Under the pieces are notes generated by a model. That model was not told the origin of the DNA. It did no database searches and worked only from the letters and a program-made list of their open reading frames with translations. From Pseudolabrys sp. (GTDB lineage Bacteria; Pseudomonadota; Alphaproteobacteria; Rhizobiales; Xanthobacteraceae): DNA of 64,000 bases. Shown piece by piece: positions 18,256 to 27,500 of this stretch. Numbering within the stretch: position 1 is the stretch's first letter; each line of letters opens with the position of its first letter. The stretch covers positions 2,429,501 to 2,493,500 of the forward strand of contig JARYIJ010000001.1 of the NCBI GenBank assembly GCA_029980465.1, in the 5' to 3' direction. A program made the translations under genes and the position numbers.

Positions 18256-18273
18256 GTCGCGGTCGATTTAGAC

Positions 18274-18312
18274 AAAATGCGGCAGGTGCCCGGTGGCGGG
18301 CTGCCGCATTTT
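18274..18312 (+). terminator. intrinsic terminator after cusF
   Basis: Perfect 12-bp inverted repeat AAAATGCGGCAG (18274-18285) and CTGCCGCATTTT (18301-18312) 19 bp after the cusF stop, ending in a short T run. It would close the rightward copper operon. Confidence 0.75.
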
Positions 18313-18365
18313 GCAGAAATTGCATCAGACTTGCGCCTTTCGACAAACATTCATCTGATCGCATC

Positions 18366-18587
18366 ATGGAACGCCGTTCGATCCTGACATGCCCGGTTTG
18401 CGGTTGCCAAGTGACCGAGATCATGCCTGTCGACGCGTGTATCTGGGCTTATGACTGCAAGCAGTGCGGAGAAAGATTGAGGCCAAAGGCTGGGCAATGC
18501 TGCGTCTTTTGCTCCTACGGCACGGTGGTTTGTCCTTCGATGCAAACTGGCACGTGCTGCGTGCCACCTGTCCGTCCTTTGAGCTGA
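18366..18587 (+). CDS. GDCCVxC-type small Cys-rich protein
   Basis: A 73-aa cytoplasmic protein with zinc-ribbon-like Cys pairs (LTCPVCGCQV, YDCKQCGERL) followed by GQCCVFCSYG and a Cys-rich tail. The last motif matches the small GDCCVxC family found with metal-resistance genes, but the family Asp is Gln here. A role in thiol or metal handling is inferred. It stands alone after the cusF terminator. Confidence 0.7.
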   Translation: MERRSILTCPVCGCQVTEIMPVDACIWAYDCKQCGERLRPKAGQCCVFCSYGTVVCPSMQTGTCCVPPVRPLS

Positions 18588-18994
18588 TCGTCAAGGCATT
18601 GTAGTTCGATACCTTGTGCCTCTCAAAAAGTCTCTGGATAGTCCGGTCTTATCATCTTGAAAGCACGAGAAAATTGCGGAGAATGTTGGATGCCAGTTCC
18701 TCTCCCTCAACCAAAAACAAAAGCCCGCCTCGCAAAAAGGCGGGCTTTTTGTGTTCCAAGAGGGCCCGACGCCGGATCGCCGGGACGGAGGAGGTAATCC
18801 CCTGTCCCGGGGCGCCCCAACCTAACCGTCGCGTCGTGCAGAGCCTATATGACAGTCAGGGCAGGGCGTTGCCGTGCAGCGCCGCCGCATCGCGATCTCT
18901 GAGAAATCGCACGAACCGGCTCCAAGGCAGCGCCGCCTCTGGTGGACAGACTAGGTCTGGACCGGTGAGAAGGAGAGAGCACAGTTCGGATGGA
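18588..18994. other. 407-bp gap, terminator and leader only
   Basis: Apart from the terminator at 18719-18750 I see no gene here. The frame of the downstream carrier is open from 18614, but that part has unlike codon use and no homology that I recognise. Position 18700-18716 reads like the 3' tail of a tRNA (ending CTCAACCA), without the rest of a cloverleaf. Confidence 0.5.
18719..18750. terminator. bidirectional intrinsic terminator
   Basis: Perfect 10-bp stem AAGCCCGCCT (18721-18730) and AGGCGGGCTT (18738-18747) with A-rich sequence before and T run after, so it can work on both strands. It separates the copper island from the carrier gene. Confidence 0.8.
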
Positions 18995-20047
18995 GTGCGG
19001 CGGGCGCAAGGCCTCGCCGGATTGTCGCCCGCCTATTTCGGGCTGGTGATGGCCACCGGCATCGTGTCGCTGGCCGCGTCCATGATGGCCTATCGCGGTC
19101 TGGGCCTTGCGCTGTTCTACCTCAACATCGTGCAATATGCCGCACTGTGGGTGCTCTATGGCGCGCGGGCCTGGCGTTACCCAAGGCGTTTCTTCGGCGA
19201 TATGGGCGTGCACGCTACCGGACCCGGCTATTTCACCGTCGTTGCCGCCACCGGCATTCTCGCCAGCCAGTTTATTCTTCTGGAGGGTGGCGTCGTCATC
19301 GGCGCCGGCCTGTTTTTGCTGTCGGCCCTGCTCTGGGTGGTGCTGACCTACGCGATATTCATCGCCCTGACCGTCAAACGTCGCAAGCCGCATCTCGATA
19401 AGGGCATCGGCGGCGGCTGGCTGCTGGCTGTGGTGGCGACGCAGGCTGTCTGCGTGTCCGCGGCGCTGCTCGCGGCCCGGACCGGACAACCCTTCCGCAT
19501 CGAGCTCAACCTCGCCGCCCTGACCCTGTGGCTGTGGGGCGGGATGCTCTACATCTGGATGATCTCGCTGATCTTCTATCGCTACATGTTCTTCCGCTTC
19601 GCGCCCCGCGATCTCGCGCCGCCGTACTGGATCGACATGGGCGCCATGGCGATTTCCACGCTGGCCGGCGCGCTGCTCATCACCAACGCCATCGACGACG
19701 CTCCCTATCTGGCGTCGCTGCTGCCCTTCCTGAAAGGCATCACGATGCTCTACTGGGCGACAGGAACATGGTGGATCCCCATGCTGGTGCTGCTCGAGGT
19801 CTGGCGCTACGGCTATGTGCGCACGCGGATCGAATACGATCCGCTTCTCTGGGGCGCGGTGTTTCCGCTCGGCATGTACGCCGTCTGCACCTGGCAGATG
19901 GATGCCGTGATGGGGTTCGGTTTCCTGGCGGGCTTGTCGCACGCCTTTCTGTGGGCCGCGCTGGTGGCGTGGATCGTTACCTTCGCCGGCATGATGCATG
20001 TGTTGTTCCGCGGTCTGGTGAGGCGGCGGAGGGGAAGTTCGGCCTGA
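18995..20047 (+). CDS. TehA/SLAC1-family membrane carrier
   Basis: About 350 aa with ten predicted helices of the voltage-dependent anion channel/TDT family (tellurite-resistance/dicarboxylate transporter TehA, plant SLAC1). Family features are the opening LAGLSPAYFGLVMATGIVSLA, PGYFTVVAATGILASQFI and TGTWWIPMLVLLEVWRYG. Substrate cannot be told from sequence; anions, sulfite, malate or tellurite have been reported for the family. The start is uncertain: GTG 18995 or GTG 18965 both lack good spacing from GGAGAG (18972-18977). Confidence 0.8.
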   Translation: MRRAQGLAGLSPAYFGLVMATGIVSLAASMMAYRGLGLALFYLNIVQYAALWVLYGARAWRYPRRFFGDMGVHATGPGYFTVVAATGILASQFILLEGGVVIGAGLFLLSALLWVVLTYAIFIALTVKRRKPHLDKGIGGGWLLAVVATQAVCVSAALLAARTGQPFRIELNLAALTLWLWGGMLYIWMISLIFYRYMFFRFAPRDLAPPYWIDMGAMAISTLAGALLITNAIDDAPYLASLLPFLKGITMLYWATGTWWIPMLVLLEVWRYGYVRTRIEYDPLLWGAVFPLGMYAVCTWQMDAVMGFGFLAGLSHAFLWAALVAWIVTFAGMMHVLFRGLVRRRRGSSA

Positions 20048-20235
20048 GTTCATCTTTCTGTCGTGTTCTTCGACGGGACTGGCGAGGCACGGAAAAGAGT
20101 TGGCATGAAGCGGAAGACACCCTGTGCCTTGATCGCCGGACTTTTTGTTTCAGGCGACGCCGATATTATCGTGGCGTGGATCTGCCGCCGGCATGAGGCG
20201 ATCGCGGATATCGGAGCGGCGAGGAAAGCTTCAAT

Positions 20236-21402
20236 TTGAGGAAACAGCGTTCATTTGCCGTGACCGTTCTCCGGGCCGCCGCGGGCTGGTGCGCCAGCAA
20301 GCTCGAATATGCCGCCATTCTTGTTTTGGAGGGCCTGCTGCGCGTCGCCCGTCGGCTCGATCCGCGCCTGTATTCGAGGCGCGCGCGTCTCAAGGCAGTG
20401 CGGCAAGGCGCTGCCGTCAAGCCCGACGGCGCGTTTCTGATCTTCGTGTTCTATGCGACGGGACCGCTGCCCGGCTTTACGCGGACCTTCATCGACGCCG
20501 TGGCCCGCAGTCCGTTCAACCTCATCCTCGTCGCCAACGCACCTGTCGAAAACAGCCTGGCTGCCGATTTGCTCTCCCGATGCTGCCTGTTGATCGAGCG
20601 CGCCAATGTCGGGCGCGACTTCGGCGCCTACAAGGACGGGATCGGCGTTTTGATGGAGCGCTTTCCTGGCGTGCAACGCCTGGTCATCGCCAATGACAGC
20701 GTGTTCTACCTCCAGGACGGTCTCGACTCATTGCTTCGTGCGCTGAATGGCAGCGAAGATTTCATCGGAGTTTCGGAGGTCTACGATCATCACTATCACG
20801 TCGCGTCGTTCCTGCAGTCGTTCAGTCGCCGCGTCCTGACGAGCGCCGCTTTTCGCCGGTTCTGGGAGAACTATCGCCCGATCGGCACGCGCAGATGGGC
20901 CATTCTCAAGGGCGAGGGCGCGCTCACATCGGCGCTGTTGAAGGCGGGGTTCAGGCCGCACGTCCTGTTTCGTGTGTCCATGCTTCGCAGCCGGTTGCGC
21001 ACGGCCGGTGATCTCCGGGTGCTCAAGCCCCTCCTGCCTCCCGCGATCTATGACAAGATTGCCGGGACCGCCGAGCCCGATCTGCCGGAACTCATTCGCC
21101 GACGATTTGCCCGCGCCGCGCCCGAAGAATCTCCCGCGGTGGCCGATGCGATTACGAACAGGGTCATGGCCACAAATCAACTTCACGGGGCCGGCTTCCT
21201 GTTCTGGCGCTTCATGGGCCTACCTCTGGTGAAGCGCGATATCTGTTATCGCGGGATTCACACGCTGTCTCAGGTCGCATCGATTCTGTCTCCCGTGGAC
21301 GCGGCCGCCCGCGACGAGATTCTTGCCGATCTGGAGCGCCGCGGAGATGGAGGACAAATTCCTATCGTCCTGCGTCCGCTGTATCACCACGGAATCATCT
21401 GA
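20236..21402 (+). CDS. RgpF-like (rhamnan synthesis F) glycosyltransferase
   Basis: A 388-aa protein with the hallmarks of the RgpF family: FLIFVFYATGPLPGFTRTFIDAV, then ERANVGRDFGAYKDGI and LVIANDSVFY. Such proteins act in surface polysaccharide or glycan assembly. The start is taken as TTG 20236, preceded by GAGGAAAG; no ATG fits. It lies 181 bp upstream of the polyketide synthase on the same strand, so it may belong to the same locus. It could alternatively be part of a general surface-glycan region. Confidence 0.75.
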   Translation: MRKQRSFAVTVLRAAAGWCASKLEYAAILVLEGLLRVARRLDPRLYSRRARLKAVRQGAAVKPDGAFLIFVFYATGPLPGFTRTFIDAVARSPFNLILVANAPVENSLAADLLSRCCLLIERANVGRDFGAYKDGIGVLMERFPGVQRLVIANDSVFYLQDGLDSLLRALNGSEDFIGVSEVYDHHYHVASFLQSFSRRVLTSAAFRRFWENYRPIGTRRWAILKGEGALTSALLKAGFRPHVLFRVSMLRSRLRTAGDLRVLKPLLPPAIYDKIAGTAEPDLPELIRRRFARAAPEESPAVADAITNRVMATNQLHGAGFLFWRFMGLPLVKRDICYRGIHTLSQVASILSPVDAAARDEILADLERRGDGGQIPIVLRPLYHHGII

Positions 21403-21582
21403 GTGCGCTGCCGCCGCCGGTGAATATGACCCTTAGAGCTTCCGCTTTATTGTGATTATTTCAATTGTCCGGCCGGTGTTTTATCCGATCGATGGCATCG
21501 GTCATGCTATTCTTGCGCTGCCGATCCGGTGCCGCCGCGTTGTGCGGCGGCATATTGGCGCGAATGCCGGGAGGGCGGTTTG

Positions 21583-24500
21583 ATGGCAGCGGATATTCAC
21601 CAGCTTCGCAACGACATTGCGGTCGTCGGCTGGTCATGCCGTTTGCCCGGCGCGAATTCGGTCGACGGCTTGTGGTCGCTGTTGATCGAGGGCCGATGCG
21701 CCGTCACCCGCATGCCGAACGACCGGTTTTCCCTCGAACGTTATGGCCATCCGCGAAAGACGGAGCGTGGCAAGAGCTATACGTGGGCGGCCGGCGTTCT
21801 TGACGACATCTGGGTCTTCGATCCTGCGGTGTTCGGCATCTCGCCGCGCGAGGCGGCCCAGATCGATCCTCAGCAGCGGATTCTCCTTCAACTGACGTGG
21901 GAAGCGCTCGAGGACGCGGGAATTCGTCCGTCGTCGATCGCGAACACCGATGTCGGCGTTTTCATCGGGGCCTCGCAGGCGGATTATGGTCACGCCTTTT
22001 TCGACGACCCGGCCATTGCCGATGCGCATTTCTCGACCGGCACCGCGGTGTCGATTCTCGCGAACCGCGTTTCCTATATCTTCGGCCTGAATGGCCCGAG
22101 CCTGACAATCGACACGGCGTGCTCGTCGTCGCTGGTCGCGCTCAACCAGGCTATCGAGGCTCTGCGATCGGGCCGGATCGAGACGGCGATCGTCGGCGGC
22201 AGCAACCTGCTCACCGGCCCGTCGTCGTTCGTCGCGTTCTCGCAAGCCAACATGCTGTCGCAGAAAGGCCTGTGCCAGGCCTTCGCCGCCGGCGCCGACG
22301 GTTTCGTGCGCGCGGAAGGCGCGGTTGTGCTCGTGCTGCGCAAGGCGGCCCACGCGCAGTCGCAGAGGAATCCGATTCACGGTCTGGTTCTGGCGACCGA
22401 CGTCAACTCGGACGGCCGTACCAACGGTATTTCGCTGCCGAGCCTCGACGCGCAGGAAGCCTTGTTGCGGCGAATCTATGCGCAAAACCATTTCGACCCG
22501 GATCGTCTGGCTTTCATCGAGGCGCATGGAACGGGTACGGCGGCCGGCGACCCTATCGAAGCCACAGCGATCGGCCGCAGTATCGCCCGTCAGCGCGCTG
22601 CCGCGCTGCCGATCGGATCGATCAAGACCAATGTTGGGCACCTTGAGCCGGCGTCCGGCCTCGCCGGCATCGTCAAGGCGATGCTGGCGCTGAATCACGG
22701 CGTGCTGCCTCCGTCGCTGCACTTCGATGCGCCGAATCCGGTGATCGATTTTGACGCGCTTAATTTGACGGTCTGCACGCGGCTGCTGCCGTTGCCCGAT
22801 GCCGCGGAACAGTACGCCGGCGTCAGCTCGTTCGGGTTTGGCGGCACGAATGCGCATGCCATCGTCTCGGCGGGGCGAAAGCCGGCCGCTCATGCAGCCG
22901 GCCCCGGTGCGAGCGAACCGGGATTGTTCATGGTGTCGGCGCACAGCAGCGCCTCCCTGGTGACGCTGGCGCGTCGCTATGCCGAGCGCGTGCCACATCT
23001 GACGGATCGGGAAACCGCGACGCTTGCGAGTGCCATCGCTCATCGTCGAGAGCGTCAATCCCACCGGATCGCGGTGTCGAGCTCGCGCAGCGCCGATGTC
23101 TCGCGGGCCCTTGCGGCGTTCGTCGCTGGTGTCGACGATCCGAACCTGGCGGCGGCGACGTCGAGCGGCGAGGAGATGCCGGTCGCCTTCGTCTATTCCG
23201 GAAATGCCAGCCAATGGGCGGGCATGGGCGTTTCGGCGTATCGAAGCAATGCGAGGTTTCGAGCGCGCTTCGATGAGGTCGACGATCATTTCAAATCGGT
23301 CGGCGGCTGGTCGCTGCACGATGCCATGTTCAGCGAGACGCTCCATGAGCGTCTGCCACTGGCAAGCGTGGCGCAACCCCTGATTTTTGCGATCCAGGCC
23401 GCGGCGACGGCGGCGCTGCGCAGCAGCGGCATTCATCCCGTGGCGGTGCTCGGCCACAGTGTCGGCGAAATCGCCGCCGCCGAAGCCGCGGGAGCGCTCG
23501 ATCTTCCGACTGCCATCAAGGTGATCCATTATCGCAGCACGCATCAGGAAATGACGCACGGCGCGGGCGGCATGGCGGCGGTGTTCTCAAGCACCGAAAC
23601 ATTGCAGCCGATTGTCGATGGCATTTCCGGTCTCGAAATCGCGGCAATCAACAGCCCGAGGACGGTGACGATCGCCGGCTCGGCCGACGCGCTTGCTACA
23701 TTCAAGCGTATTGCCGCCGAGCGGAACATCGCGCTGCTCGACCTCGATCTCGACTATCCCTTCCACACGGCGCTGATGGCGCCGATCGAGCGCAAGCTTC
23801 ACGCCGACCTGCACGACATTGCTCCGCGAGACGCGGCGATCCCATTCGTCTCGACGGTAACCGGTACGGCTATTTCGGGGACACGGCTCGACGGCGCCTA
23901 TTGGTGGCGCAACGTTCGTGAGCCGGTGCAATTCATGGTGGCGGTCCGCGCCGCGGCTCAACTCGGCGCCCGTTACTTCATCGAGATCGGCGCGCGCTCG
24001 ACGCTTCTCAAGCATGTCACCGATAGCCTTCGCGGCGAAGTCGGCAGCTTCGGGACACTCTCCGTGCTCGACCGTTCCGACCGCGATATCGATCCATTCC
24101 AAAAGGCGCGCGCCAAGGCCGTGGCCAACGGCGCCCGTGTCGAGATTGCCGATGTCTTCGGCGCCGATCCCGGCCCGGGCGTCGGACTACCGCTTTATCC
24201 GTGGCAGCAAAGCCAGTTCCGGTTCACGCCGACCGTCGAGGCGATCGGCGCCGATCCCGACCGGCATCCCCTGGCAGGGGCGCGCCTCAATCCGGATTCG
24301 AAGGCATGGCGCGCGTCGATCGATACTGTGAGCCATCCGCTTTTTGCGGATCATCGTGTCGGCGAACAGACGATTTTCCCGGGGACCGGCTTTCTCGAGA
24401 TGGCGTTTGAGATCGGACGCCAATGGCTCCGCTCGGACAGCGTCATTGTCACCGAGCTCGAAATTCTGACGCCACTGGATTTGACCAGCGGTGAAACCCG

Positions 24501-27500
24501 CGAAGTCATGACGCAACTTTCGCCGGGTTCGAACACGCTTGAGATATCGAGCCGGCCGCGGCTCTCTCTGGCCGGGTGGCTTTTGCATTGCCGGGCGAAA
24601 GTCCACAACGGCAATACCGACCCTAAACCCGCGGCGCCGCATTTGCCGCCGGCGCGCAAGACACTGGATCAATCGGCGCTCTACCGGATCGCGGATGGCA
24701 GCGGGCTCCACTATGGTCCGGCATTCCGGCAGGTCGAGCGGGTTGCGATCCACAATGATCGTCTGATCAGCGTCCATTTGCCCCATTCAAATGGCGAGGC
24801 CGGATATCTTCTCGATCCCCTGAGAGTCGACTGCTGCGGTCACGGCCTGTTCGCGCTGTTTGCGGCGTTGCGGGCCGAAGAACGCGGCGTCGCCTACATT
24901 CCAGTGCGCCTTGAGGAGAGCACGCTTTATCGCCCGTATGTGGAACCGGAACGCGCGATCATAGAAGTCGTCCGAGCGGGCGAGCGCTCGGTTGTCACGA
25001 ATTGCTACATTTATGGCCCCGGCGACGAGATCATCGCGATTCTGCGCGGCGTGCGTGGTCAGGCCATTTCGACCCGGCGGACCGGCTCGCTCGATAATGT
25101 CGCCTTCGTCGAAACAGCGCGCTTGCTGGACGGAACAGTAACGGGCCAGGTCGGCGTAGCGGCGACGGCAACCGACGTCATGGCAGCGGCGCGAGCGGCC
25201 GGCATGGCGCGTGACAGCGGCAGCGAGGCGACCGATGCCGATGTCCTGATCGAGGGCTGGGCAACGGCTGCGGCCTCGGAAATTGTATCGGGGCTGGCCG
25301 AGCGCGGGATCGTCGACGAAGACAGCCTGGTCGTATCCGGCAGAATTCCGGAAAGCCTGAGATCGTGGCTGGTCACGGTGATGTGCAATCTCGAGGCCGC
25401 TGGCCTGGCGCGGCGGTCGGAGACGGGGTGGGTCATTGACGAGGATCCGTCTTTGCCGTCCTCGACTTCCGTGGTGAAGGCGCTGGCCAGCGAGCAGCAG
25501 GGGCATGCCGGCGAGCTTCTTCTTGCCGCGGCGCTCTCCGGCTTTGCCGGCCAAGTCGGCCAGACGCATGCGATAGTGTCAAACCGGGAGGCGATTGTCC
25601 CGCAGTCGGCGCTCGATTTCTATCACTCGACCAGCGTCTTTCTCAAAGACAGCAGCGCGATACTTTATAGATTGCTCGGTGAGCACAAGCGGCTCTGGCC
25701 CAAAGACCGCGCTCTTCGCGTGCTGCAAGTCGGGTTTTCTCCGCTCGCCGAGAGACTGTTGTCGGAGCATCGCGACGCCGTTCAATTGACGGTTTACGAG
25801 CCGGACAACCGGCGCTTCGAAAGCGCCGAATTGGCCCTGTCGAGACGGACCGACGTTCGTCTCGTCGATGCCGACCATGTGCACGAACTCGGTCCATTCG
25901 ATCTTGTCGTCTCGATCGGCGGACTGCATCGCCTTGATTCCGGCATCGGCATCGACGGTATCGCGGCATTACTCGCGCCAAATGGGCTTCTGGTCGCGAT
26001 AGAACCAAGAACGTCACTGTTTCACGACCTGGTGTTCGGGCTTGACCCGGCATGGTTTGGCGCCGGTGGGCGGTCGCACGCGCGGTCCCCGCTTCGGCCG
26101 CCGGTGCATTGGGTGGCTGAACTCGAACAGGCTGGGCTTCGCAACGCTGCGGCCACGATTGTCGATTGTGGATCGTGCGCGGCGTGTCTGGTGACGGCTG
26201 ACGCCCGCGACGCCATCTTTGTTAGAGAGCAGGCTCAGGCGATCATCGCACCGGTAACCGCGCATGCGGCGGGGACCATCCTGGTGGCCGTGCCGAAACA
26301 GGCTTCCGCGCTCGCTGAAAAACTTGCCGGTTCGTTGTCTGGCCTGGATGCCGCACCGTCTTCTGTCGTGACCATCGATTCGGAGCTTCCGGGCGGCGTG
26401 CCGTGCGCAGTGGTTCTGTTGCCCGACGGTTCAATCGCCCCGGCCGATCCTGCCCAGGCCCTCACGCGCAGGTGCCTCGAGATCAAATCCTGGGCGGAAA
26501 AAATGGCCGAGGGGTCTGCGACGCTGTGGCTAGTCTTCCAAGGCGCCTTCGGGTCGGATGCCGCGCAGGTGCGTCCGGTTGAAAGCGGCGCGTGGGCCTT
26601 CTCGCGCACCCTGGCGAACGAATTCACGAAGCTGGACATCCGCCGGATCGATCTGGAACCGGGCCTGCCCGATGCCGTCGCGGCGAAGCAAATCGAAAGG
26701 ATCGTCGCCTCAGGAACCGTTGAAACCGACCTGAGGGTCGGCCGTCTCGCCATTCAGGCCGTGCGCGTGGCGCCGCTCCGCGAGGCACTCGAATCGGGAG
26801 CGCGCTCCAGTCAAAGTCCTGCCGTGCTCCATCGCCGCTCGTCATCCGGTCAGCGCCTGTCGTGGCAGCCGCTGGAACGCAGGCGTCCCGGGGCCGACGA
26901 GGTTGAAATCGAGATCGACGCGGCGGGCCTCAATTTCCGCGACCTGATGTGGAGTCTGTCGCTGCTGCCGGAGGATATGCTGGAGAGCGGATTCAGCGGA
27001 GCGACCCTTGGCCTCGAATGTGCGGGCCGCGTGTCGCGCGCGGGCGCCTCGGTCAAGGCGATGCAGGTTGGTGACCGTGTGCTGGCCTTCGCCGGATCAT
27101 CCTTTGCCACGCACGTCACCGTCAAGGCGAGTCACGCCGTCAAGCTCCCTGCGGGCCTGTCGAGTGAAGCCGCCGCCACGATTCCCGTCGCATTCTTCAC
27201 GGCCTATTACGCGCTGATCACCCAGGCGCGTCTGGCGCGGCGAGAGTGGGTTCTCATTCATGGCGGCGCGGGCGCGGTCGGCATGGCTGCGGTACAGATC
27301 GCGCGCGCCAAGGGTGCCCGCGTGATCGTGTCGGCCGGGTCGCCGGCCAAACGCGATCTGATGGGGATCCTCGGTGCCGATCATGTCGTGGACTCGCGGT
27401 CGACCACGTTTGTGGACGACGTACGCCGCATCACGGGCGACGGTGTGGATGTTGTGCTCAACAGCCTGGCGGGCGAAGCCATGGAGCGCTCGATAGCCTG

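Noticed and set aside
18690..18720. tRNA 3' end or attachment site ending CTCAACCA before a terminator
   Set aside because: No acceptor, D or anticodon arms can be found upstream and no T-loop GTTCRA; no integrase nearby.
21634..23559. 641-codon open frame antisense to the PKS KS-AT region
   Set aside because: Arg-rich shadow translation with no domain; arises from high-GC codon bias of the PKS on the other strand.
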